Below are positions 34,889 through 43,123 of a stretch of 64,000 nt of DNA, in pieces. The stretch comes from Parafannyhessea umbonata (GTDB lineage Bacteria > Actinomycetota > Coriobacteriia > Coriobacteriales > Atopobiaceae). Location: assembly GCF_012844235.1 (NCBI RefSeq), contig NZ_JABAGR010000001.1, forward strand, positions 62,001-126,000, in the 5' to 3' direction. The first letter of the stretch is position 1. Every line of letters starts with the position of its first letter. The position numbers were made by a program, and so were the translations under genes. The notes under the pieces are model-generated. The model was not told the origin of the DNA, did no database searches, and saw nothing but the letters and a program-made list of their open reading frames with translations.

Positions 34889-35142
34889 GCGCCGCGGCCG
34901 CGGGCGGCGGGCGCAGGCGCCGTCCGCGCGTGGTGGTGGCGTTTGACTCCACGCACGAGGCGCTGGAGTGCGAGCGGCTGTGCCGCGATGCCGGCGTGGC
35001 CGGGCGCCTGATACCCACGCCGGTGAGCATACGCGCGGACTGCGGCCTGGCGTGGGCGATGCCGCCCGCGTCGCGCGGCGAGTTCGAGCGGCTGGTGGCG
35101 CCGGGCGTAACGTGCGCGGGCACGTACGAGCTGGAGCTGTAG
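34885..35142 (+). CDS. DUF3343 protein (small putative selenium/sulfur carrier)
   Basis: 85 residues from a GTG at 34885 that overlaps the previous stop by 4 bp (GTGA), a translational-coupling layout. The core reads VVVAFDSTHEALECERLCR, PTPVSIRADCGLAW; three cysteines, of which one in the DCGLAW motif is conserved in the family. DUF3343 proteins accompany YedF and NifS-like genes in selenium loci and are thought to move the chalcogen. The first ten residues are Arg/Gly/Ala-rich. Confidence 0.85.
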   Translation: MSAAAAGGGRRRRPRVVVAFDSTHEALECERLCRDAGVAGRLIPTPVSIRADCGLAWAMPPASRGEFERLVAPGVTCAGTYELEL

Positions 35143-35228
35143 CGGGCGCGCCGCGAGCGGGAACGTGCCGCCCGGCCTGCGCGCCGCATGGCCGCGCGCT
35201 GCGAGCGGGGGCGAACGGAGGAGGAAAG

Positions 35229-36035
35229 ATGCTGGTAGTGATACGCGGCGCGGGGGACCTTGCCTCCGGGATCGCCGTGAGGTTGCGCCGCAGCGGCGCG
35301 GACGTGGTGATGCTGGACGTGGCCGTGCCCACCGCGGTGCGGCGCACCGTGTGCTTTAGCGAGGCCATCCGCCTGGGCGAGGCCACGGTGGAGGACGTGC
35401 GCGGCGTGCTGTGCGCGGACGCGGAAGAGGCGGCCCGCGTGGCGCGCGCGGGCACAGTCGCCGTGCTCGTGGACCCTGACGGCGCCTCCATCGCGCGGCT
35501 GCGCCCGGAGTGCGTGGTGGACGCGATCATCGCGAAGCGCAACCTGGGCACCACGCGCGACATGGCGCCCGTGGTGATAGGCGTGGGCCCGGGCTTTAGG
35601 GCCGGCACGGCGGCCGGCTGCGACTGCCACGCCGCCATAGAGACAAAGCGCGGCCACTACCTGGGCCGCGTCATATACGACGGCTCGCCCATACCCAACA
35701 CGGGCGTGCCGGGAAACATAGGCGGCTATTCGCGCGAGCGCGTGCTGCGCGCGCCGGCGGACGGCGCGTTCGAGCCCGTGCTGAAGATCGGCGACGTGGT
35801 GCGCAAGGGCGACCTGGTGGCGACGGTTGCCGGAAAGCCGCTTGTGGCCACGATCCCGGGGGTGCTGCGCGGCCTGCTGCAGGAGGGCTGCCCCGTCACG
35901 CGCGGCATGAAGTCCGGCGACATCGACCCGCGCTGCGTGCCGGGCCACTGCAACACGTGCTCCGACAAGGCGCGCGCGATAGGCGGCGGCGTGCTGGAGG
36001 CGCTTCTGCACCTCTCGCACAGGCTGGAGGGATAG
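35229..36035 (+). CDS. yqeB: YqeB, selenium-dependent molybdenum hydroxylase system protein (EF2563 family)
   Basis: 268 residues with a Rossmann-like start VIRGAGDLASGIAVRLRR and a conserved VVDAIIAKRNLGTTRDMAP and GPGFRAGTAAGCDCHAAIE, which names the family. The C-terminus adds a lipoyl-like KIGDVVRKGDLVATV segment and HCNTCSDKARAIGGGVLEA. GAGGAAAG is the ribosome site. Known as a marker, with SelD and YqeC, for selenium as a hydroxylase cofactor; the reaction is not established. selD starts 2 bp later. Confidence 0.93.
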   Translation: MLVVIRGAGDLASGIAVRLRRSGADVVMLDVAVPTAVRRTVCFSEAIRLGEATVEDVRGVLCADAEEAARVARAGTVAVLVDPDGASIARLRPECVVDAIIAKRNLGTTRDMAPVVIGVGPGFRAGTAAGCDCHAAIETKRGHYLGRVIYDGSPIPNTGVPGNIGGYSRERVLRAPADGAFEPVLKIGDVVRKGDLVATVAGKPLVATIPGVLRGLLQEGCPVTRGMKSGDIDPRCVPGHCNTCSDKARAIGGGVLEALLHLSHRLEG

Positions 36036-36037
36036 CG

Positions 36038-37144
36038 ATGGCAGACGACGCAAAGGCCCGGCAGGGCGAGAAGGGCGCGGCCCCCGCGCCCGCGGGCGAG
36101 GACGTGAAGCTCACGAAGCTTGCGGAGTGCGCGGGCTGCGGGGCGAAGGTGGGCGCCGGCGAGCTGGCGCGCCTGCTGAGCGACATCCGGGTGCGGCGCG
36201 ACCCCAACCTGCTGGTGGGGTTTGACAAGTCGGACGACGCGGCCGTGTACCGCGTGACGGACGATATCGCCCTGGTGCAGACCGTGGACTTCTTCCCGCC
36301 TATCGCGGACGACCCGTACACGTACGGGGCCATCGCCGCGGCGAACGCGCTTTCGGACGTGTACGCCATGGGCGGCGAGCCCAAGGTCGCCCTGAACGTG
36401 ATGGCCGTGCCAGAGGACATGCCGGCGGACGTGGTGCACCAGATCCTGCGCGGCGGCTACGAGAAGGTGTACGAGGCCGGTGCCTCCATCGTGGGCGGCC
36501 ACAGCATATACGACCGCGAGCCCAAGTACGGCCTTGCCGTGACGGGCTTCGTGAACCCGGCGCGCATGCTCACCAACAGCGGCGCGCGCCCCGGCGACGC
36601 GCTGGTGCTGACGAAGGCGCTGGGCGTGGGCGTGATCACGACGGCCGCGAAGGCCGGGCTCGCCGCGCCGGCAGACGTCGCCGCGGCGGAGGCCCAGATG
36701 ATGCGCCTTAACCGCTACGCGCGCGACGTGATGGTGGCGCACGACGTGCACGCTGCCACGGACGTGACAGGCTTTGGCCTCTTGGGCCACGCGCTCGAGA
36801 TGGCGCAGGGCGCGAACGTTTCGCTGGAGCTTGACGCCGCCGCGCCGGCGCTGCTTTCGCCCCGCGTGCGCGAGCTTGCGCGCCTGGGCATCCTGCCTGC
36901 GGGGATGTACCGCAACCGCCACTTTGCTGAGTCTTCGGTGGACGTGGGCGATGTCCCGCGCGACGTGCAGGACCTGCTGTTCTGCCCCGAGACCTCTGGC
37001 GGGCTGCTCATAAGCGTCGCCGCGGCGGACGCGGACGCGCTTCTGGCGGACCTTCTGGCAGACGGCCGCGTGCCCGACGCCCGCGTGGTGGGGTGCGTGG
37101 GCGAGGCCGGCGCGGCGGGCGGCGCCCGCATCGCGCTGCGCTAG
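36038..37144 (+). CDS. selD: Selenophosphate synthetase SelD
   Basis: 368 residues. The active-site pair Cys34/Lys37 in AECAGCGAKVG is the Cys (not selenocysteine) form of the E. coli Cys17/Lys20 pair; metal-binding Asp residues occur in VGFDKSDDAAVY and VQTVDFFPP. GGAGGG inside the yqeB end serves as ribosome site. Makes selenophosphate from selenide and ATP. No selA, selB, ybbB or selC is in this window, so in view of YqeB, YqeC and XdhC here, this SelD probably serves the molybdenum-hydroxylase selenium trait; other uses elsewhere in the genome cannot be excluded. The first ~22 residues are a low-complexity extension. Confidence 0.95.
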   Translation: MADDAKARQGEKGAAPAPAGEDVKLTKLAECAGCGAKVGAGELARLLSDIRVRRDPNLLVGFDKSDDAAVYRVTDDIALVQTVDFFPPIADDPYTYGAIAAANALSDVYAMGGEPKVALNVMAVPEDMPADVVHQILRGGYEKVYEAGASIVGGHSIYDREPKYGLAVTGFVNPARMLTNSGARPGDALVLTKALGVGVITTAAKAGLAAPADVAAAEAQMMRLNRYARDVMVAHDVHAATDVTGFGLLGHALEMAQGANVSLELDAAAPALLSPRVRELARLGILPAGMYRNRHFAESSVDVGDVPRDVQDLLFCPETSGGLLISVAAADADALLADLLADGRVPDARVVGCVGEAGAAGGARIALR

Positions 37145-37219
37145 GGGCCCGCGCGGCCATGGCGCCCGGTTGGCGCCCGCGCGGCAAGACGACGCGACGG
37201 CATGAACAAGGAGAAGGAC

Positions 37220-38281
37220 ATGCAAGACTCTCATGACACCCTGCGCGACCAGGCGCTTGTGGACCGGCTTCTGGCGGAGCTCTCTGCCGGGCGTCCGTTT
37301 GCCCTGGCCACGGTGCTTGCCACCCGCGGCTCCATGCCGCGCCACGCCACGGCGCGCATGGCGCTTCTGCAGGACGGCACGTGGCTGGGCACCGTGGGCG
37401 GCGGCCGCCTTGAGCAGCAGATGCAGCGGCGCTGCCGCGACGTGCTTTCCGGCGCGGCGCCGGCGAGCCTGGAGTGGATGACGCACGCGAAGACCGGCAT
37501 GGCGTGCGGCGGCGACGCCCTGGTGGGCGTGACGGCGTGGCAGCCCGGGAGGGCGGCACTTCTGACAGAGCTGCTGCGTAGGCTTCGCGCGGGCGAGCGC
37601 TTCGTGCTGCGCGAGGCGTGGTGCGACCCTTCGGACGTGACTGTGGAGCTTCTGGGCGCGGACGAGCTTGCGGCGGGCTCCGCGGAGGCGCGGGCGCTTG
37701 CCGGCCAGGCGGCCGTGTGGGAGGAGGGCTCCCACACGTACGTTGAGCCGGCCGGACCGGACCCGGTGTGCTACGTGTTTGGCGGCGGCCACGTGGGCCG
37801 CGCGCTCACGGGCGTCCTTGCGAACGTGGGGTTTCGCGTGGTGGTGGCGGACGACCGCCCCGGCGTGGCCGTGCCGGCGGACTTTCCCGCGGCGGAGCGC
37901 GTGCTCTGCGGCGACCTGCGCGACATCGCGGGCATGGGCATACGCGTGGGCGGCGCGGACTACGTAGTGGTGACGACGCACGGCCACGCGTGGGACATAG
38001 ACGTGCTGCAGCAGGTGGCGGCCGCGCGCCCCGCGTACGTGGGCTGCATCGGTAGTCGCGGCAAGGCGGCGTTTGCGCGCAAGACCCTGCGCGAGCGCGG
38101 CGTGGACGAGGCGTGGCTTGAGTCCGTTCACCTGCCCATAGGCGAGGACATCCTGGCCGTGACGCCGGCGGAGATCGCGATATCCATCGCGGCGCAGATG
38201 ATCCGCTGCCGCGCGGAGCTGCGCCCGCCGGAGCAGAGGCCGCACGCCGATTCGTCACGCGCGTCAGATAAAAGTTTGTAA
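37220..38281 (+). CDS. xdhC: XdhC-family molybdenum hydroxylase maturation factor
   Basis: 353 residues. N-terminal XdhC/CoxI domain (ALATVLATRGSMPRHATARM, then GTVGGGRLEQQM, ~28-80) and C-terminal Rossmann domain (CYVFGGGHVGRALTGVL, ~185-350, ending with VTPAEIAISIAAQMI). ATG 37220 has AAGGAGAAGG upstream and is preferred over 37202. XdhC proteins bind Moco, help insert sulfur (or selenium) at Mo, and hand the cofactor to xanthine-dehydrogenase-like enzymes. Confidence 0.93.
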   Translation: MQDSHDTLRDQALVDRLLAELSAGRPFALATVLATRGSMPRHATARMALLQDGTWLGTVGGGRLEQQMQRRCRDVLSGAAPASLEWMTHAKTGMACGGDALVGVTAWQPGRAALLTELLRRLRAGERFVLREAWCDPSDVTVELLGADELAAGSAEARALAGQAAVWEEGSHTYVEPAGPDPVCYVFGGGHVGRALTGVLANVGFRVVVADDRPGVAVPADFPAAERVLCGDLRDIAGMGIRVGGADYVVVTTHGHAWDIDVLQQVAAARPAYVGCIGSRGKAAFARKTLRERGVDEAWLESVHLPIGEDILAVTPAEIAISIAAQMIRCRAELRPPEQRPHADSSRASDKSL

Positions 38282-38404
38282 GGCAAACGTATAATTTGTT
38301 TGAGAACGTCCCCGGCCGCGGTCGGGGCGAACGCCCACAGGCACCACATGGGCACCTTTTTGCGCCACGGCGCGCATTGGCAGGCACCACACCAAGGAGG
38401 GAAC
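38274..38404 (+). promoter_or_regulatory. modA promoter with GTTTG/CAAAC arms and structured leader
   Basis: A perfect TATAAT (38290-38295) sits between inverted pentamers: GTTTG (38274-38278), CAAAC (38284-38288), GTTTG (38298-38302). The ~100-nt leader then shows a CCCCG/CGGGG stem (38310-38327) and the decamer AGGCACCACA twice (38339-38348 and 38382-38391) before AAGGAGG. This looks like a regulated start of the mod-moa operon; a molybdenum-cofactor RNA element is possible, although I could not match the known consensus. Confidence 0.5.
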
Positions 38405-39313
38405 ATGCACCACATGGTCGAGAAGGGCGGCGCCCTTACGCGGCGCCAGCTCTTGGGCGGCGCGGCCGCCCTGGCGGCAACGGCGGCGCTCGCCGCGTGC
38501 GGGAGCGCGGGCAGCGCCGGCCGCGACGGCGCGGACTCGTCCGCAAGCGGACCCAGCAAGGCGGCGGCCAGCGGCAAGGCGCGCACGCTCACCGTGTTTG
38601 CCGCGGCGTCGCTCACGGAGTCGCTGCAGCAGATCGGGCGCCTCTTCGAGCGCAAGCACAAGGGCGTCACGGTAAAGTTCAACTTCGACTCCTCCGGCAC
38701 CCTCTGCACCCAGATCGCGGAGGGGGCAAGGGCGGACGTGTTCTTCTCCGCCGCAGAAAAGCAGATGGACCAGCTGGACGGCGGGCTCGACGGCCAGGAG
38801 GGCGCCGGCATGGTGGACCACGCCACCCGCGTGGACCTGCTGCAGAACAAGGTGGTGCTCTGCGTGCCCAAGGGCAACCCCAAGGACGTCAAGAGCTTCG
38901 ACGGCCTGGCAAAGGCGCTTGCCGCGCACCAGGTGCTTCTGGCCATGGGCAACGCGGACGTGCCGGTGGGCCAGTACACGCAGAGGATCCTGGCCCACTA
39001 CGGCCTGGACGAGGCTGCCCTCGCGCAGGCGGGCTGCATAAGCTACGGCAGCAACGTGAAGGAGGTCGCGGCGCAGGTGCGCGAGGCGAGCGTGGACTGC
39101 GGCGTGGTGTACGCGACGGACGCGAAGGCGGAGTCGCTTGCACAGGTGGACGCCGCGACGGACGCGATGTGCGGCCGCGTGGCCTACCCCGTGGCCGCGG
39201 TCAAGGCGGCGCCGGAGCACGCCCTCGCCGTCGAGTTCGTGGACTTCCTGCGCACAAAGGCCGCCGTAAAATGCTTTACGGACGCGGGCTTCACCGCGCT
39301 CGCCAAGGCCTAG
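38405..39313 (+). CDS. modA: Molybdate ABC transporter substrate-binding lipoprotein ModA
   Basis: 302 residues. Export signal with twin Arg at 13-14 (TRRQLLGG) and a lipobox LAAC at 29-32, so probably a Tat-exported lipoprotein anchored to the outer face of the membrane. Mature part has TVFAAASLTESLQQIG, DSSGTLCTQIAEGARADVFFSA and a C-terminal EFVDFLRTK, typical of ModA/WtpA-type oxyanion binding. AAGGAGGG precedes the ATG. First gene of a tight operon running to the MoeA-like gene. Confidence 0.94.
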   Translation: MHHMVEKGGALTRRQLLGGAAALAATAALAACGSAGSAGRDGADSSASGPSKAAASGKARTLTVFAAASLTESLQQIGRLFERKHKGVTVKFNFDSSGTLCTQIAEGARADVFFSAAEKQMDQLDGGLDGQEGAGMVDHATRVDLLQNKVVLCVPKGNPKDVKSFDGLAKALAAHQVLLAMGNADVPVGQYTQRILAHYGLDEAALAQAGCISYGSNVKEVAAQVREASVDCGVVYATDAKAESLAQVDAATDAMCGRVAYPVAAVKAAPEHALAVEFVDFLRTKAAVKCFTDAGFTALAKA

Positions 39314-39324
39314 GGGAGAAGGAC

Positions 39325-40071
39325 ATGGACCTCTTTCCCCTGGCAAACTCGCTCAGGGTGGCCGCCATCTCGACCGTGGTGGTGTTCCTCCTGGGCATCG
39401 CCCTCGCGAATGTGGTGTCGCGCGCGCCGCGCGTGGTGCGCGGCCTTGCGGACGTGGTGCTGACGCTTCCCCTGGTGCTGCCACCCACCGTGGTGGGCTT
39501 CCTGCTGCTGATGCTTCTGGGCCCGCGGCGGCCCCTGGGCGCGTGGGCGCTTTCCGCGCTGGGCGCGCGCCTGACCATGGTGTGGTACGCGGCAGTGTTC
39601 GCGACGGTGGTGGTGAGCTTCCCGCTGATGTACCGCACCGCGCGCGGCGCGTTCGAGTCGTTCGACCAGACGCTGGCAGACGCGGCCCGCACGCTGGGCC
39701 GCTCCAACGCGTGGGTGCTCTGGCACGTGAAGATGCCGTGCTGCCGGCAGGGCATCGTGGCGGGCGCGGTGCTCGCGTTCGCTCGGGCGCTGGGCGAGTA
39801 CGGCGCCACGTCCATGGTGTGCGGCTACATGCCCGGCTCCACGGCGACGGTGTCGACCACGGTGTACCAGCTGTGGCGCACGGGCGACAACGCGGGAGCA
39901 CTCGCGTGGGTGCTCGTGAACCTCGCGATCAGCTGCGTCGTGCTCGTGGCGCTCAACGTGGTGCAGGGGCGTGCGGCCGGCGGGCGCGGGGCCGCATCCT
40001 TCTCGCCCGCGGGCAGCGCGGCGGAGGCCGTTGCCGCAGAGGCCGTCGTTGCGGAAGGCGGCGCGCTATGA
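39325..40071 (+). CDS. modB: Molybdate ABC transporter permease ModB
   Basis: 248 residues, five to six transmembrane helices. LPLVLPPTVVGFLLLMLLG and the EAA-type loop DAARTLGRSNAWVLWHVKMP contact ModC. GGGGAGAAGG precedes the ATG. The Ala/Glu-rich hydrophilic tail of ~30 residues at the C-terminus is unusual. Overlaps modC by 4 bp. Confidence 0.94.
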   Translation: MDLFPLANSLRVAAISTVVVFLLGIALANVVSRAPRVVRGLADVVLTLPLVLPPTVVGFLLLMLLGPRRPLGAWALSALGARLTMVWYAAVFATVVVSFPLMYRTARGAFESFDQTLADAARTLGRSNAWVLWHVKMPCCRQGIVAGAVLAFARALGEYGATSMVCGYMPGSTATVSTTVYQLWRTGDNAGALAWVLVNLAISCVVLVALNVVQGRAAGGRGAASFSPAGSAAEAVAAEAVVAEGGAL

Positions 40072-41207
40072 GCCTCTGCGTGCGCATACGCAAGCGCCTG
40101 GCCGCGTTCACGCTGGACGCGAGCTTCGACGTGGAGCGCGCGGACCGCGTGATGGCGCTTCTGGGGCCGTCCGGCTGCGGCAAGTCCGTCACGCTCAAGT
40201 GCATCGCCGGCGTCATGCGCCCGGACGAGGGGCGCATCGTGCTTAACGGCCGCACGCTGTTTGACAGCGACGCCGGCGTAGACCTGCCGCCGCAGCGTCG
40301 GCACGTGGGCTACCTGTTTCAGGACAGCGCGCTGTTTCCCACCATGGACGTGCTGCACAACGTGATGGCCGGCGTGCGCGAGGGCGGCCGCGCCGAGCGC
40401 CGCGAGCGTGCGCGCCGCGAGCTTTGCGCCATGCGCCTGGACGGCGTGGAGCGCCTGCGGCCGGCGCAGCTTTCCGGCGGGCAGCGGCAGCGCGTCGCGA
40501 TGGCGCGCATCCTGGCGAGCGATCCGGAGCTCATCCTTCTGGACGAGCCGTTCAGCGCGCTCGACGGCTACCTGCGCTGGCAGCTGGAGCTTGAGCTTGT
40601 GGACGAGCTCCGCGCGTTTTCGGGCGGAGCCGTGCTGGTGACGCACGACCGTGACGAGGTGCACCGCCTGGCGCAGGACGTGTGCGTGATCGACCGTGGC
40701 CAGACCGAGCCGCTCGTGAGCGTGCACGAGCTGTTTGCCCGCCCGCGCACCGTGGCGGCGGCGCTCATAAGCGGCTGCAAGAACGTGAGCCGCGCACGCG
40801 TGGTGGGCGATCGCCTGCTGGCCTGCGACGACTGGGGCGTGACGCTTGCGTGCGCGGACGCGCCGGATGCGCGCATGACGCACGTCGGCATCCGCGCGCA
40901 CTACCTGACGGCCGCGCCCACGGATGCGGCTGACGGGCGCCCGGCACTCGCGGGCAAGGGGGACGCGGCCCCGCGCCCCGCTCCCGGCGCCAACCGCATC
41001 CCGTGCGTGGTGGAGCGCGTGATCGACGGCACGTTCAGCACCATCGTGATGGCGCGGACGCCCGGCGGCGCGCTGCTGCGCTACGAGTGCGAGAAGGACG
41101 CGTGGGCCGCGCTTGGGGGCGCCACGCGCGTGACGTTTGGCATCGCGCCGGAGTGCGTGATGCCGCTGTGCGAAGGATGTGCGAAAGGAGGGGGAGGCCA
41201 TGCATGA
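40068..41207 (+). CDS. modC: Molybdate ABC transporter ATPase ModC
   Basis: 379 residues. Walker A GPSGCGKS at 33-40, signature LSGGQRQRVAMARIL, Walker B LILLDEPFSALD, and the H-loop in LVTHDRDE. A C-terminal molybdate-binding-like (TOBE/Mop) region follows from ~250 with an inserted Ala/Pro-rich loop. Start codon overlaps the modB stop (ATGA). Drives molybdate uptake with ModA and ModB. Confidence 0.94.
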   Translation: MSLCVRIRKRLAAFTLDASFDVERADRVMALLGPSGCGKSVTLKCIAGVMRPDEGRIVLNGRTLFDSDAGVDLPPQRRHVGYLFQDSALFPTMDVLHNVMAGVREGGRAERRERARRELCAMRLDGVERLRPAQLSGGQRQRVAMARILASDPELILLDEPFSALDGYLRWQLELELVDELRAFSGGAVLVTHDRDEVHRLAQDVCVIDRGQTEPLVSVHELFARPRTVAAALISGCKNVSRARVVGDRLLACDDWGVTLACADAPDARMTHVGIRAHYLTAAPTDAADGRPALAGKGDAAPRPAPGANRIPCVVERVIDGTFSTIVMARTPGGALLRYECEKDAWAALGGATRVTFGIAPECVMPLCEGCAKGGGGHA

Positions 41208-42153
41208 CGCGTTTGGACGAGACGTCACCTACCTGCGGCTGAGCGTGACGGACCTCTGCAACTGCCGCTGCGTGTACTGCATGCCGGCGTGCGGCGTGCC
41301 GCGCCTGCGCCACGAGGACGTGCTCACGTTCGAGCAGATGCAAGAGATCGTGGCCGCCGCGGCGAGCCTGGGCGTGCGCAAGGTGCGCCTGACGGGCGGC
41401 GAGCCCCTGGTGCGCCGCGGAATCGTGGACCTGGTGCGCATGGTGGCGGACGTCCCCGGCGTGGAGGAGGTGGACATGACCACCAATGCCACGCTGCTGG
41501 CGCCCGTGGCGGCAGACCTGCGGGCGGCGGGCCTCACGCGGCTGAACGTGAGCCTGGACACGCTGGACGGCGCGCGCTACCGCAAGATCACGCGCACGGG
41601 CACGCTGGAGGACGCGCTTGCCGGGCTTGCGGCCGCGCGCGAGGCGGGCTTTTCCGGCACGAAGGTCAACTGCGTGCTGCTGGGCGGCATCAACCAGGAC
41701 GAGCTGCGCCCGCTTGCGGAGCTCGCGCGCGGAAGCGACCTCTGCGTCCGCTTCATAGAGCTCATGCCCATGGGTGCGTGCGCCGCGTGGCCGCGCGAGC
41801 GCTTCCTTCCGGCGGACGCCGTGCTCGCGGCCGTGCCGGAGCTCGTGCCCGCGGACGCGACCGCCCCCGGCGTGGCGCAGCTCTACCGCGCGCCGGGCTG
41901 GCGCGGCACGGTGGGGCTGATCCGGCCCATGACGCACAGGTTCTGCGGGCAGTGCAACCGCATACGCGTCACGGCGGACGGCAGGCTCAAGCCGTGCCTG
42001 CACTCCGCGCAGGAGGTGGACCTCCGCGGGCTTTCCGGGGAGGAGCTGGTGCGGGCCGTGGCGCGCGGCATCGCGGAAAAGCCCGGCAGGCACCACATGG
42101 ACATGGGGCACGCGAGCCAGACGCCGCGTGCCATGAGTCAGATAGGAGGCTGA
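41200..42153 (+). CDS. moaA: GTP 3',8-cyclase MoaA
   Basis: 317 residues. Radical-SAM cluster ligands Cys20, Cys24 and Cys27 ([12 protein letters not shown]), [11 protein letters not shown], and a C-terminal second Fe-S cluster from Cys249, Cys252 and Cys266 ([10 protein letters not shown] ... LKPCLHS). The C-terminus ends in GG as required for catalysis with MoaC. AAAGGAGGGGGAGG lies inside the end of modC, with an 8-bp overlap. First step of molybdopterin synthesis. Confidence 0.96.
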   Translation: MHDAFGRDVTYLRLSVTDLCNCRCVYCMPACGVPRLRHEDVLTFEQMQEIVAAAASLGVRKVRLTGGEPLVRRGIVDLVRMVADVPGVEEVDMTTNATLLAPVAADLRAAGLTRLNVSLDTLDGARYRKITRTGTLEDALAGLAAAREAGFSGTKVNCVLLGGINQDELRPLAELARGSDLCVRFIELMPMGACAAWPRERFLPADAVLAAVPELVPADATAPGVAQLYRAPGWRGTVGLIRPMTHRFCGQCNRIRVTADGRLKPCLHSAQEVDLRGLSGEELVRAVARGIAEKPGRHHMDMGHASQTPRAMSQIGG

Positions 42154-42155
42154 GC

Positions 42156-42629
42156 ATGGCGCTCACGCACTTCAACGAGCAGGGCCGCGCCCGCATGGTG
42201 GATGTTTCCCAGAAGCCCCGCACCCAGCGCACCGCGACGGCGGCCGGCAAGGTCCTCATGAGGCCGGACACCCTGGAGCTCGTGCGCACGGGCGGCGTGC
42301 GCAAGGGCGGCGTGCTCGCCGTGGCGCAGGTCGCCGGCATCATGGCGGCAAAGCGCACGTGGGAGCTGGTGCCCATGTGCCACCCCGTGCAGCTCACGGG
42401 CGTGGACGTGTCCTTCTCGCTAGAGGAGGACGGCATAGCGATCACGGCCACGTGCCGCTGCTGCGGCGAGACTGGGGTAGAGATGGAGGCGCTCACGGCG
42501 GCCAGCGTCGCGGGCCTCACCATCTACGACATGTGCAAGGCGCACCAGCGCGACATGGTGATAGACCGCGTGCGCCTAATGGAGAAGGACGGCGGCAAGT
42601 CGGGGCACTTCGTTCGGGAGGAAGGCTGA
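42156..42629 (+). CDS. moaC: Cyclic pyranopterin monophosphate synthase MoaC
   Basis: 157 residues, standard length. [16 protein letters not shown] at the start, [29 protein letters not shown] in the centre, and the catalytic Lys/Asp region [13 protein letters not shown], with DGGKSGH near the end. ATAGGAGG precedes the start. Completes the first pathway step with MoaA. moaD/moaE (molybdopterin synthase) are not in the window. Confidence 0.96.
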   Translation: MALTHFNEQGRARMVDVSQKPRTQRTATAAGKVLMRPDTLELVRTGGVRKGGVLAVAQVAGIMAAKRTWELVPMCHPVQLTGVDVSFSLEEDGIAITATCRCCGETGVEMEALTAASVAGLTIYDMCKAHQRDMVIDRVRLMEKDGGKSGHFVREEG

Positions 42630-43123
42630 TGCGGGGTAGCGAGGAGCTGCAGGGCGGCGTGGGGCCGCGGGGAGGCGCCGGACGCGTGCTCGCCACGAGC
42701 GTGAGCGAGCGCAAGGGCACGCGCAAGCACCCGGTGGACGCGCTTGAGCTGCGCGTGGGCGTGGGGATCGTGGGCGACGCCCACGCCGGCGCGTGGCACC
42801 GGCAGGTGAGCCTGCTTCCCAACGAGAGCGTGGACCGCATGCGCGAGCGCGGGCTCGACCTTGCGGCCGGCGACTTTGCGGAGAACATCCTGACGGAGGG
42901 CCTCGTCCTGCGCGAGCTTCCCGTGGGGAGCGTGCTTGCGGTGGGGGAGTGCCGCCTGGTGGTGACGCAGATTGGCAAGACGTGCCACAACGACTGCGAG
43001 ATACGCCGCCTCACGGGCATGTGCGTCATGCCCACGGACGGCATATTCTGCGTGGTGGCGCGCGGCGGCAGCGTGCGCGCCGGCGACGCGGTGCGCGTGA
43101 TGGAAGAGGGTGAGCTTGCGTGA
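42629..43123 (+). CDS. MOSC-domain protein
   Basis: 164 residues; starts on the last base of the moaC stop. A beta-rich MOSC fold with VGIVGDAHAGAWHRQVSLL, the DLAAGDFAENILTEGL stretch and a conserved Cys in IGKTCHNDCEIRRLTG. MOSC domains bind sulfurated Moco and can carry sulfur; in selenium/Mo clusters such single-domain proteins are thought to aid cofactor transfer. It overlaps the next gene by 4 bp. Confidence 0.92.
   Translation: MRGSEELQGGVGPRGGAGRVLATSVSERKGTRKHPVDALELRVGVGIVGDAHAGAWHRQVSLLPNESVDRMRERGLDLAAGDFAENILTEGLVLRELPVGSVLAVGECRLVVTQIGKTCHNDCEIRRLTGMCVMPTDGIFCVVARGGSVRAGDAVRVMEEGELA

Noticed and set aside
36038-37144. SelD as a selenoprotein (in-frame UGA)
   Set aside because: The active-site residue is encoded as Cys (Cys34) and the frame has no internal UGA.
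35726-38245. 839-codon minus-strand frame opposite yqeB, selD and xdhC
   Set aside because: Arg/His/Ala-rich shadow of three real genes; no start context and no motif.
38303-38404. Known Moco riboswitch upstream of modA
   Set aside because: The leader is structured, but I could not match the family's conserved blocks by eye; kept only as an unnamed leader.
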